From the NCBI RefSeq assembly GCF_019209865.1, contig NZ_JAHUTT010000028.1, positions 1-47,452 of the forward strand: DNA of 47,452 nucleotides, in the 5' to 3' direction. The stretch comes from Shewanella sp. NIFS-20-20. Its GTDB lineage: Bacteria; Pseudomonadota; Gammaproteobacteria; Enterobacterales; Shewanellaceae. Below, in pieces: positions 7,954 through 15,919 of this stretch (its first letter is position 1; each line of letters opens with the position of its first letter). Below the pieces are notes generated by a model. That model worked only from the letters and a program-made list of their open reading frames with translations, did not search any database and was not told the DNA's origin. A program made the position numbers and the translations under genes.

Positions 7954-8789
7954 GATTTAGCTCCCTGTTGAGCGTCAAATTCAATATTGTCCGCACCGTT
8001 GTATACCAAGAAGTGGCGACCCTTAGCGCGAGCGATCATGGTAATACCTAACTTTTGCGCTAACTCCAAGCCCATTTGGGTCACACCGCTACGGGACAAC
8101 AACACGGGAATGCCCATTTTCGCGACCTTAATCACCATCTCTGAGGTTAATCGGCCGGTGGTATAAAAGATTTTATTGGCGCCGATATCTTCAGATAACC
8201 ACATATCACCAGCCAAGGTGTCGACCGCATTATGACGGCCAATGTCTTCGACAAATGCTTTAATGACATCATCTTCACACAAACCACAACCGTGAACGGC
8301 GCCGGCATTTTTGTAGGTTTCGTTATAGGCATTAATGTTATTGAGCAAGCCATACAGTGTGCTTTGTTTTAAGTGGGGTTGTGGTAAGACGATGTCGTCG
8401 ACACCTTCCATAAAACCACCAAAAACCGTGCCTTGGCCGCAGCCTGTGGTGACGGTTTTTTCATTGAGCTTTTGTTCAATATCGGCCGTTTGCTCGTCGG
8501 TGATCACGGCGGCAGAGTTAGTGTCCCAATCCACTATTACAGATTTTAGTTGCGATAAATCAGAAACAAACCCTTGGTTTTTAAGATAACCAAGCACCAA
8601 TGCTTCGGGTCGGGCGCCTAAAGTCATTAAGGTCACGATGGGGCGCCAGTTAAGATAAATGGTTAAAGGGCGCTCGCAGGCTACAAACTTTTCCAGTACT
8701 TCACCATGTTCATTGATGGCGGTTACCGGGATGGTCATGGCAACTTCTGCTTGGGTCTTAATAAACGCAATTTTTGATTGTTGTGTCAT
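7950..8789 (-). CDS. fdhD: Formate dehydrogenase accessory sulfurtransferase FdhD
   Basis: About 279 residues. FdhD moves sulfur from a cysteine desulfurase to the molybdenum cofactor of formate dehydrogenase. Family features are EDIGRHNAVDTLAGD, YTTGRLTSEMVIKVA and LLSRSGVTQMGLELA. The catalytic loop reads TTGCGQGTVFGG. Only the first Cys of the E. coli CxxC pair is kept there (about residue 117), and a different CxxC (CGLC, about 168-171) sits where other FdhD proteins have the HAAAL segment. The ATG at 8789 was chosen; an in-frame TTG at 8834 would add 15 unconvincing residues. It is divergent from the DUF3305 operon. Confidence 0.92.
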   Translation of the reverse strand: MTQQSKIAFIKTQAEVAMTIPVTAINEHGEVLEKFVACERPLTIYLNWRPIVTLMTLGARPEALVLGYLKNQGFVSDLSQLKSVIVDWDTNSAAVITDEQTADIEQKLNEKTVTTGCGQGTVFGGFMEGVDDIVLPQPHLKQSTLYGLLNNINAYNETYKNAGAVHGCGLCEDDVIKAFVEDIGRHNAVDTLAGDMWLSEDIGANKIFYTTGRLTSEMVIKVAKMGIPVLLSRSGVTQMGLELAQKLGITMIARAKGRHFLVYNGADNIEFDAQQGAKS

Positions 8790-8927
8790 GTCGATTGTTT
8801 CTGATGAGGCTAAAGTCTGTAAGACGCTCTGCAAAGATCGTACCCAAAACCGTTATCCCGATATTTTGCGGACAAGATCGCACTTTCTTGGTGAACGATG
8901 GCGTTTATGTCCATACTCAGAAACGAG

Positions 8928-8947
8928 CTTGGACAATTTGTCCCAAG
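8928..8947. promoter_or_regulatory. Imperfect inverted repeat between fdhD and the DUF3305 operon
   Basis: CTTGGACAA and TTGTCCCAAG face each other, complementary except for one extra base. The site lies in the divergent intergenic region between fdhD and the rightward accessory operon, where an operator for the linked regulator would be expected. No -10/-35 pair could be placed with confidence. Confidence 0.3.
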
Positions 8948-8962
8948 GTTAAGGGCGAATTA

Positions 8963-9052
8963 ATGATCCAGTTCAAAAAACTCTCGAATAATATCTATGG
9001 CACTAAAATTGCTTGTTGTAGTTTATCGGTTGAGCGCGCACCATCCGCTTAG
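8963..9052 (+). CDS. Possible 29-residue peptide upstream of the fdh accessory operon
   Basis: A short frame starts at ATG 8963 with AAGGG seven bases upstream. It encodes MIQFKKLSNNIYGTKIAC followed by CSLSVERAPSA and stops 46 bases before the DUF3305 gene. Nothing in it is recognised. It has paired cysteines and several Lys residues. It could be a leader peptide or a small accessory protein, or may not be translated at all. Confidence 0.3.
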   Translation: MIQFKKLSNNIYGTKIACCSLSVERAPSA

Positions 9053-9098
9053 TAAACGACATTATTCCTCATGAATAGGATTAAGATTCGGAGTCACA

Positions 9099-9554
9099 AT
9101 GCAACATTCTGAAAGTATTTGGCCTATGCACGTTTCTCTTAAACAGGTAGAGAAGCAGATGGGGCGCTGGAGCTCTGTCCAATGGGAATTAGATCAGGTG
9201 TTACCCGGCAATGATCCAACACCAGCAGGCTTTAAAACCATCGCCTTAGAGCTGTTTTTAGATGAGCGTGCCAGTTATCGCCTTAACCTTGATATGGCAA
9301 ACCCAACGCTATTTATCGTCTGTGATGAATTACAAGATGGTACGTGGGTGCCTGCGGTAATCTCGGCGGATCAAAATGTCGCAGCCGGTTGCTTAGAGGG
9401 CGATACGCCAGTGCTCAGCATGCCGATGCCCGATGCCGTTGCGTGTTGGCTTGAGGCCTTTATTACTCGTCATGGCGAAGTCGAAATTAGTGCTCACAGA
9501 CGTAAACATGTTAATCGCCGTAAAGAGTTGGCCCAACAAGGGAGAAGTCGATGA
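9099..9554 (+). CDS. DUF3305 protein, formate dehydrogenase accessory
   Basis: The 151-residue protein has the DUF3305 pattern: an N-terminal SIWPMHVSLKQVEKQMGRW, a LELFLDERASYRLNLDMANP middle and PMPDAVACWLEAFITRHGEVE near the end, finishing in a basic tail (HRRKHVNRRKE). The family has no known biochemical activity; members occur almost always next to formate dehydrogenase genes. It overlaps the DUF3306 gene by 4 bases (ATGA), implying coupled translation. It has no signal peptide, so the product is probably cytosolic. It is the first robust gene of the rightward operon. Confidence 0.88.
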   Translation: MQHSESIWPMHVSLKQVEKQMGRWSSVQWELDQVLPGNDPTPAGFKTIALELFLDERASYRLNLDMANPTLFIVCDELQDGTWVPAVISADQNVAAGCLEGDTPVLSMPMPDAVACWLEAFITRHGEVEISAHRRKHVNRRKELAQQGRSR

Positions 9555-10195
9555 CCGCGGAAAAAGGCTTACTAAGCCGCTGGCAGTTACGTCGTCAGCA
9601 AGTCGCGGCTGAAGCTGAAGCTGAGCAAGCTCAGTTCGCGCAGCAACAAGCGTCGTTGGAGGCCAAGCTCGAGCCGTCATCGTTAGACGATGGCGAGGTG
9701 GTCGGTGAGGCTGAGGTTGTCGAGTTACCCGATCCTGAAAAAATTGAAGTGGGTGGTAGCTTTGCTAGTTTTATGGCTGACAATGTCGACCCATTAGCAA
9801 AAAAAGCGGCGTTAAGAGCACTTTGGAAACAGCCTCACTTTAATGAAATTGACGGCTTGCTAGAATACGCGCTCGATTACAGCAACCAACCTAAATTGTC
9901 TGCTGAAGTATCCGAAGAGCTAGTCAATAAAGTCTTTAAGCGAGTCATCGAAAGAGAGCAGCAAGAGTTAGCCGAGCAACAGGCCCGTGAAGCGGCACAG
10001 CTGGCTGAGCATGATGACGTGCTAGAAGCATCAAGTGGCGTTGCCGAGGGGCAAGACACTCCCGCAGAGCAAGAGGAGCAAGCCTTGATGCTAAATGAAG
10101 GAAATATAGACAATTTGCCAGAGCCATCAACGACAAACGATCAGAATGTGGCAAACGAATCATTAGCACAAACTAAACCGGTTACTTTAGGTTAG
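9551..10195 (+). CDS. DUF3306 protein, formate dehydrogenase accessory
   Basis: The 214-residue protein begins with the typical GLLSRWQLRRQQV, and its core (about 70-140) reads FASFMADNVDPLAKKAALRA, then LWKQPHFNEIDGLLEYALDY, as in DUF3306. The flanking parts are acidic and Gln/Ala/Glu-rich (about 18-60 and 140-214), so the ends are likely disordered or helical. Function is unknown. It is translationally coupled to the DUF3305 gene. A 129-base gap separates it from the polyferredoxin gene; I see no terminator there. Confidence 0.88.
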   Translation: MTAEKGLLSRWQLRRQQVAAEAEAEQAQFAQQQASLEAKLEPSSLDDGEVVGEAEVVELPDPEKIEVGGSFASFMADNVDPLAKKAALRALWKQPHFNEIDGLLEYALDYSNQPKLSAEVSEELVNKVFKRVIEREQQELAEQQAREAAQLAEHDDVLEASSGVAEGQDTPAEQEEQALMLNEGNIDNLPEPSTTNDQNVANESLAQTKPVTLG

Positions 10196-10324
10196 TTTAG
10201 TGAATTATAAAGACCACCACTCTGGTATGGCTATTGCTGTGTATAGAACGACTTATATGGAAATTCAACAATATAAAACGGACTACAGCAAGGTTATAGA
10301 CAGGGTTATGTTCAGGAATGCAAT

Positions 10325-11989
10325 GTGAACAATAAACACAATCCCATGGAGTTAACTGCGATTCGTCAGCGCGTGATGGCGAATACTCAAATTTTACAAA
10401 ATTTGATCCCTCCTACCGTGAGTTACATCACTCAGGGCAACGTATTAATTATTGGCCCAGAAGATTTGGCTAGGCTGGCGGCTGAGCAATTGTCGCAGAT
10501 GGCAAGCTTGGTTATTTTGGCTACCGATGCCATTACCAGTCAAGATGATGAACACCTTGAAAAAGTCATGAACTCTGCCGTTAATGTTGAATGTTTTTAT
10601 AACAAAATTATCGACATAAAAGGGTTTCTCGGACAGTTTCAGGTGGCAGTGGAGCAAGGTGAGACCTCTGCACCATTGAGTGTGGTCGCGATTCGTAAAC
10701 CGCACTTTGATATGATTTTAGATCTCAGCCAATCTCCTTGTTTGAATTTAGAGATGCTGCCTCCTGGCTATTTCTACGTAGGTTATGATCAAGCGCAACT
10801 CGCGCTGGCGCTGGCTGAAATACCTGAGTTAGTCGGTGAATTCGATAAGCCTAGATACGTCAAAGTGAATGCCGATGTTTGTGCTCATAATCGCAACGGC
10901 ATCAATGGTTGTAACTTGTGTTTAAACTTCTGCCCAGCCGATGCGATTAGCAGCCAAGACCACAAGATTGAAATCGACCCTTACCTTTGTCATGGTGCAG
11001 GCAGTTGCACCAATGCTTGCCCAACCGGCGCGATTAGTTATGACTTGCCGAATCCGCAGTCGTTATTAACTTATCTGCAAAAATTGATCGGTCGCTTTAG
11101 TGACGAAGCCAATATCGCCCCAGTGGTGATGTTCCATGACAATAAGTCAGAAGACAGTCAACTGCTGCAACAATTAGCGGGAGATGTACTGCCTATCGCT
11201 TTAGAGGAAATCACCGTTGCGGCCATCGATCATTGGTTTGCGGCGTTAGCGTTTGGTGCTCGCCAAGTACTGATTATGCAAACCGATACTACCGCCCCCA
11301 CTCTGACGCAAATGCTGAGCGGTGAGCTCGCGCTCGCGAATCGGATGTTGACCGAAATGGGTCAACCCGAGCGTATTAGCTTAATTAATGCGAAAGAGCT
11401 GGATGCTCTCGATGCCTTATTGGCCGTCAGTAATGACTGGCCCGTGATCGCACCAACCCAAATAGCCGTTGGCACTAAACGTAGTGTGCTGTTTAGCGCG
11501 ATTGATCATCTCAATAGCCAAGCTGGGGCGATTAGCACCATAGTGCCGATGGCCAATGTGCCTTATGGCCGCGTTAATGTGAATTTAGACACTTGTACCT
11601 TGTGCGTATCGTGTGTGGCGATTTGTCCCACTCAAGCGCTGCGAGATGGCGGTGACTTACCTGCATTACGCTTTACGGAGCAAGAGTGTGTTCAATGTGG
11701 CTTATGTGAAGCAGCTTGCCCTGAAAATGCCATCAGCTTAACGTCGCAAGTTAACTTTGACCGTAACAGCCGCCAAGCGTTAACCACGATTAAAGAAGAA
11801 GCGCCATTTGAGTGTATTCGTTGTGGCAGTGCGTTTGCGACTCAGTCGATGGTGCATAAAATGCTCGACATGGTTGGGGCGCATAGTGCGTTTAGCGCTA
11901 ATATTGAACGCTTAAAAATGTGCGGTGATTGCCGTGTGAAAGATATGTTTGAAGACATTCTTCAAGATCCAGAAAAGCAACTGAGATAA
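10325..11989 (+). CDS. Cytosolic polyferredoxin-like 4Fe-4S protein of the fdh accessory operon
   Basis: The 554-residue protein starts at GTG 10325, seven bases after AGGA. Cysteine motifs for about four [4Fe-4S] clusters are visible: C186, C196, C199 and C203 with C222, C228 and C232 (CHGAGSCTNACP), then CTLCVSCVAICP near 424-435 and CVQCGLCEAACP near 454-465. A further CIRCG (about 497) and CGDC (about 532) resemble a zinc or rubredoxin-like knuckle. There is no signal peptide or membrane span. An electron-transfer or cofactor-maturation role in formate dehydrogenase assembly is inferred from its place between DUF3306 and the chaperone. It might equally link formate oxidation to a cytosolic acceptor. 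Confidence 0.85.
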   Translation: MNNKHNPMELTAIRQRVMANTQILQNLIPPTVSYITQGNVLIIGPEDLARLAAEQLSQMASLVILATDAITSQDDEHLEKVMNSAVNVECFYNKIIDIKGFLGQFQVAVEQGETSAPLSVVAIRKPHFDMILDLSQSPCLNLEMLPPGYFYVGYDQAQLALALAEIPELVGEFDKPRYVKVNADVCAHNRNGINGCNLCLNFCPADAISSQDHKIEIDPYLCHGAGSCTNACPTGAISYDLPNPQSLLTYLQKLIGRFSDEANIAPVVMFHDNKSEDSQLLQQLAGDVLPIALEEITVAAIDHWFAALAFGARQVLIMQTDTTAPTLTQMLSGELALANRMLTEMGQPERISLINAKELDALDALLAVSNDWPVIAPTQIAVGTKRSVLFSAIDHLNSQAGAISTIVPMANVPYGRVNVNLDTCTLCVSCVAICPTQALRDGGDLPALRFTEQECVQCGLCEAACPENAISLTSQVNFDRNSRQALTTIKEEAPFECIRCGSAFATQSMVHKMLDMVGAHSAFSANIERLKMCGDCRVKDMFEDILQDPEKQLR

Positions 11990-11999
11990 GAGTGCAGAT

Positions 12000-12665
12000 A
12001 TGACCGAATTAGTGAGAGAAGTAAGTGAAAACGATCAGTTGCGAGCCGATATTTATCAGTTGCTTGCGGCCCTTATTCGCCGCCAACCTAGCCAAGAACT
12101 ATTAGACTTTTTGGCCCAGCTCGATGTTGAGGCTGACGAAGATAATGACATGACCCGAGCGTGGTTGGCCGTGAAGTTAGCCGCAGCCCAATTCAATGCT
12201 GAGCAGTTAGAAGACGAATATTTTGCCGTCTTCTTGGGCGTAGGTCGTGGTGAAGTCTTGCCTTATGGCAGTTGGTTTATGACCGGCTCACTCATGGATA
12301 AGCCTTTAGCATTATTGCGAAATGACTTAAAGCAACTAGGCTTTGAGCGTGAAGATGATGTCAAAGAGCCAGAAGATCACGTGGCAGCCCTGTGCGAAGT
12401 GATGGCAACCTTAATTCTGGAAATGCCAAGCTATCGACAATTGGCTTTTTATCAGCGCCACTTAGGTAGTTGGATTGCCCGTTTTTGTGACACCTTAGCC
12501 GCCGCTCCAAGCGCCGCGTTTTATGCCACGGTCGCCCAATTGGCGAAGGCATTTTTCGTGTTAGAAGCCGCGGAGTTTGAGCAGTTAAGTTTAGATATCC
12601 CAGTGAACTGTCCTGGTAATTCCGATATGGAAGAAGCTAAAGAAGAAGAGATTAAAGTGAATTAA
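12000..12665 (+). CDS. TorD/DmsD-family molybdoenzyme chaperone
   Basis: The 221-residue, all-helical protein has the TorD family pattern: LEDEYFAVFLGVGRGEVLPY, then GSWFMTGSLMDKPLALLRND, and the signature EPEDHVAALCEVMA. Such chaperones bind the twin-arginine signal of a molybdoenzyme and hold it until the cofactor is inserted. Its client is almost certainly one or both FdhA proteins and perhaps FdhX. It begins 10 bases after the polyferredoxin stop and ends in an acidic tail (MEEAKEEEIKVN). Confidence 0.92.
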   Translation: MTELVREVSENDQLRADIYQLLAALIRRQPSQELLDFLAQLDVEADEDNDMTRAWLAVKLAAAQFNAEQLEDEYFAVFLGVGRGEVLPYGSWFMTGSLMDKPLALLRNDLKQLGFEREDDVKEPEDHVAALCEVMATLILEMPSYRQLAFYQRHLGSWIARFCDTLAAAPSAAFYATVAQLAKAFFVLEAAEFEQLSLDIPVNCPGNSDMEEAKEEEIKVN

Positions 12666-12732
12666 GGGTCACTCGCCCTTATCGGGACTGTCTGCCGCCC
12701 AAGCGGTAATAGGAAAGTAGACAGTGAATAAC

Positions 12733-12769
12733 GAAGGCAAGGATGCCTTCATAAATCGGGCATATGCCC
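12733..12769 (+). other. Two hairpins between the chaperone gene and fdhX1
   Basis: A perfect 7-bp stem with a 4-base loop (12733-12750) is followed by the 12-base palindrome GGGCATATGCCC (12758-12769). Neither is followed by a T run, so they are not simple terminators. They may be processing or stability elements that separate expression of the accessory genes from the structural fdh genes. Confidence 0.45.
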
Positions 12770-12789
12770 TTGTATCAACAGGAGACACC

Positions 12790-12984
12790 ATGAAGAAGCA
12801 AGCAGCAGCCATGAGTCGTCGTGAGGCCTTAAAAGCCTTAGCGATAGGCACAGTAGCGGGCACTGCCGTGACATTAACGTCAACGGCTGTAGCTGAATCT
12901 AGCGACGTCACCCCAGCAGTATCGAAAGGTGAAGGTTACCGAGAAACCCCCCATATCCGAGCTTATTATGCCAGTTTGCGTTAA
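12790..12984 (+). CDS. fdhX: FdhX-type small Tat-exported protein (first copy)
   Basis: 64 residues. The start at 12790 follows AGGAG by five bases. A twin-arginine signal is present (MSRREALKALAIGTVAG), followed by a short mature part ending GYRETPHIRAYYASLR. The second copy at 18029 ends almost identically, so this tail (Y-x-E-T-x-H-I-R-A-Y-Y-x-S-L-R) is the conserved functional part. This matches the small Tat-target protein family found just before fdhA in many proteobacteria. Its role is unknown: a fourth subunit or an escort during export are possible. Confidence 0.9.
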   Translation: MKKQAAAMSRREALKALAIGTVAGTAVTLTSTAVAESSDVTPAVSKGEGYRETPHIRAYYASLR

Positions 12985-13025
12985 CGCTAACTCATGATCT
13001 AGTTTTGGATAGACGCTTAAGCGTC
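12978..13025 (+). other. Palindromes at the fdhX1 stop codon and in the fdhX1-fdhA1 gap
   Basis: GCGTTAACGC (12978-12987) contains the fdhX1 stop codon. GACGCTTAAGCGTC (13012-13025) is a perfect 14-base palindrome just ahead of the strong AGGAGGA ribosome-binding site of fdhA1. Together with the hairpins upstream of fdhX1 they place the tiny gene between structured RNA segments. Confidence 0.4.
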
Positions 13026-13046
13026 AACAACATAGGAGGATGTGTG

Positions 13047-15896
13047 ATGCGACTAACACGCACATCAGATACGGTCAGCCGCCCTGAAAAGCCTGGCTTA
13101 GGTCTCAATCGCCGTCAGTTTCTAAAAACTGCCGGACTCTCTGCTGGTGGCATCGCCGCCGCGTCAATGCTTGGCACTGCCATGATGCGCAAGGCTCAAG
13201 CAGAATTTATTCCCCACGATACCCCCGTTGAAGTCAAAAAAACCGTCTGTTCCCATTGCGCCGTCGGCTGTGGCATTTATGCGCACGTCCAAAATGGGGT
13301 GTGGACAGATCAAGAGCCAGCTTTTGACCATCCCTTTAATTCTGGTGGTCATTGTGCCAAAGGCGCTGCCGTGCGCGAAGTGGGTCATGGTGATCGGCGC
13401 TTAAAATACCCAATGAAAAAAGAAGGCGGTAAGTGGAAGCGCATTAGTTGGGAACAGGCGATTAATGAAGTCGGCGCTAAAGCGTTAGAAATTCGCGAGC
13501 AGTCAGGGCCTGATTCCGTATTCTTTATGGGAAGTGCAAAGTTTTCCAATGAGCAAGCCTATTTGTACCGCAAATTCGCGGCCTTATGGGGCACAAATAA
13601 TGTCGATCACTCGGCACGTATTTGTCACTCTACCACGGTAGCTGGGGTGGCCAACACCTGGGGCTATGGTGCGCAAACGAACTCCATCAATGACATGCGT
13701 AATGCCAAAAGCATGATATTTGTTGGTTCAAACCCCTGCGAAGCCCACCCCGTGGCCATGCAGCATATTTTGATTGGTAAAGAGCGCGGTGCCAAAATTA
13801 TCGTTGTGGATCCTCGCTTTACCCATACAGCAGCTAAGAGCGATGAATATGTGCATATTCGTCCAGGGACCGATATTCCGTTTATTTACGGTCTCTTGTG
13901 GCATATTTTTGAGAATGGTTGGGAAGATAAGCAGTTTATCGAAGAACGGGTTTATGGCTTGGAGCTCATCCGTGACGAGGTGAAGAAGTTCCCCCCTGAA
14001 GTGGTTGAAAATGTCGCGGGTGTTACCAAAGAACAGATGTTTAGGGTGGCGAAACTGCTGGCCGATTATCGCCCTGGAACCATCGTCTGGTGTATGGGCG
14101 GCACCCAGCACCATATGGGGAATTCTAATACTCGCGCATACTGTATCTTGCAATTGGCCTTAGGCAATATGGGCGTTTCTGGCGGTGGTACCAATATTTT
14201 CCGCGGCCATGACAATGTCCAAGGCGCTACCGATTTTGGTTTATTATTCGATAACTTACCTGGTTACTATGGCTTAACCACCGGTGCATGGCAGCATTGG
14301 AGTGCGGTGTGGGATCTCGATTATGAGTGGGTCAAGAACCGCTTTGATCAAGGCACCTATTTAGGCCAGGTCCCGATGAATTCGACCGGTATTCCTTGTT
14401 CTCGTTGGCAAGACGGTGTGCTTGAGCCCAAAGATAAAATCGCCCAGCGCGATAATATTCGCATGGCATTTTTCTGGGGGCAGTCGGTCAACACCGAAAC
14501 CCGTGGGCCCACCGTTCGTAAAGCTCTCGATACTATGGACATGGTCGTGGTGGTTGATCCTTTCCCCACCATGGCAGGGGTTTTACCTGAGCGCAGTGAT
14601 GGGGTGTATTTATTGCCGGCAGCCACTCAGTTTGAAACCTATGGTTCTGTATCGGCCACTAATCGTTCTCTGCAGTGGCGCTCTAAGGTGATTGAGCCGC
14701 TATTTGAGTGCAAGCCCGATCATGAAATCATGTACCTGCTTGCTAAGCACTGGGGCATCGAAGGTGAGATGTTTAAACATATCCAAGTCAATGGCACTGA
14801 GCCTTTGATTGAAGATATTACCCGTGAGTTTAACCGCGGTATGTGGACTATCGGCTATACCGGCCAAAGCCCTGAGCGTTTAAAGCTCCATCAAGAAAAC
14901 TGGGGAACCTTCAGTGCCGACAGTTTAGAAGCCGCTGGTGGCCCATGTGCGGGTGAAACCTATGGCTTACCTTGGCCGTGTTGGGGCACCCCAGAAATGA
15001 AGCACCCAGGAACCCAAATCCTCTATCGCAACGATAGAGAAGTGCGTAATGGTGGTGGGACCTTTAGGGCGCGGTTTGGGGTTGAGCATAACGGCACCAA
15101 TATTTTGGCGGTTGATTCTTGGTCTAAAGGCAGCGCCATTGAAGATGGTTACCCTGAGTTTACCGATGCCATGTTAAAGCAATTGGGTTGGTGGGATCAG
15201 TTAACCCCTGCAGAACAAGTGGCGGCAGAAGGTAAAAACTGGAAAACCGATTTATCTGGAGGCATTCAGCGGGTGGCGATTGCCAACGGTTGCAGCCCGT
15301 TTGGTAATGCTAAAGCCCGCTGCACCGTGTGGACCTTCCCCGACAATATTCCTATTCATCGGGAACCTCTCTATACCCCAAGGCGTGATCTCGTGCCCAT
15401 CTACCCCACTTATCAAGATCGTTATGTCGCCAGACTACCGACCTTGTATGAGTCCATTCAAAAACAAGACTTTGCTAAAGATTTCCCCTTGGTTCTGACC
15501 TCGGGCCGCATTGTGGAATATGAAGGGGGTGGTGAGGAGACTCGTTCTAACCCTTGGTTAGCGCAATTGCAGCAAGAGATGTATATCGAGATGAATCCTA
15601 AGGATGCGCAAGATAGAGGCATTAGTAACGGCGATAAAGTCAAGGTCCACAGTCCAGAGGGGGCCATTATTGAAGTGGCCGCGATGGTGACGCCTAGGGT
15701 GATCCCTGGGGAAACCTTTATGCCATTCCATTTTGCAGGGGTGTTTGAGTCTAAGAGCTTGGCCAAGGATTATCCTGCAGGCACCGAGCCATATGTCATC
15801 GGCGAATCAGCCAATACCGCCATGACCTATGGTTACGATGTAGTGACTCAGATGCAAGAAACTAAAGCCACCTTGTGCCAGATTAGTCGGGCATAA
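13047..15896 (+). CDS. fdhA: Periplasmic formate dehydrogenase catalytic subunit (first copy)
   Basis: 949 residues from the ATG at 13047, six bases after AGGAGGA. A Tat signal (NRRQFLKTAG, Arg 22-23) indicates folded export to the periplasm. C68, C71, C75 and C103 bind a [4Fe-4S] cluster. C193 followed by H194 in ARICHSTT is the metal-ligand position, a plain cysteine rather than selenocysteine. The rest is the molybdopterin-guanine-dinucleotide oxidoreductase fold (CMGGTQHHMGNSNTRAYCIL and a C-terminal dinucleotide-binding domain). It oxidises formate to CO2 and passes electrons to FdhB. Codon use is ordinary, unlike the second copy. Confidence 0.95.
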   Translation: MRLTRTSDTVSRPEKPGLGLNRRQFLKTAGLSAGGIAAASMLGTAMMRKAQAEFIPHDTPVEVKKTVCSHCAVGCGIYAHVQNGVWTDQEPAFDHPFNSGGHCAKGAAVREVGHGDRRLKYPMKKEGGKWKRISWEQAINEVGAKALEIREQSGPDSVFFMGSAKFSNEQAYLYRKFAALWGTNNVDHSARICHSTTVAGVANTWGYGAQTNSINDMRNAKSMIFVGSNPCEAHPVAMQHILIGKERGAKIIVVDPRFTHTAAKSDEYVHIRPGTDIPFIYGLLWHIFENGWEDKQFIEERVYGLELIRDEVKKFPPEVVENVAGVTKEQMFRVAKLLADYRPGTIVWCMGGTQHHMGNSNTRAYCILQLALGNMGVSGGGTNIFRGHDNVQGATDFGLLFDNLPGYYGLTTGAWQHWSAVWDLDYEWVKNRFDQGTYLGQVPMNSTGIPCSRWQDGVLEPKDKIAQRDNIRMAFFWGQSVNTETRGPTVRKALDTMDMVVVVDPFPTMAGVLPERSDGVYLLPAATQFETYGSVSATNRSLQWRSKVIEPLFECKPDHEIMYLLAKHWGIEGEMFKHIQVNGTEPLIEDITREFNRGMWTIGYTGQSPERLKLHQENWGTFSADSLEAAGGPCAGETYGLPWPCWGTPEMKHPGTQILYRNDREVRNGGGTFRARFGVEHNGTNILAVDSWSKGSAIEDGYPEFTDAMLKQLGWWDQLTPAEQVAAEGKNWKTDLSGGIQRVAIANGCSPFGNAKARCTVWTFPDNIPIHREPLYTPRRDLVPIYPTYQDRYVARLPTLYESIQKQDFAKDFPLVLTSGRIVEYEGGGEETRSNPWLAQLQQEMYIEMNPKDAQDRGISNGDKVKVHSPEGAIIEVAAMVTPRVIPGETFMPFHFAGVFESKSLAKDYPAGTEPYVIGESANTAMTYGYDVVTQMQETKATLCQISRA

Positions 15897-15919
15897 CCCT
15901 TGATGAGGAGATAGCTATC

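Noticed and set aside
13623..13625. Possible selenocysteine at the FdhA active site
   Set aside because: The codon at residue 193 of both catalytic subunits is a Cys codon (TGT), not TGA, and the frame reads through without interruption.
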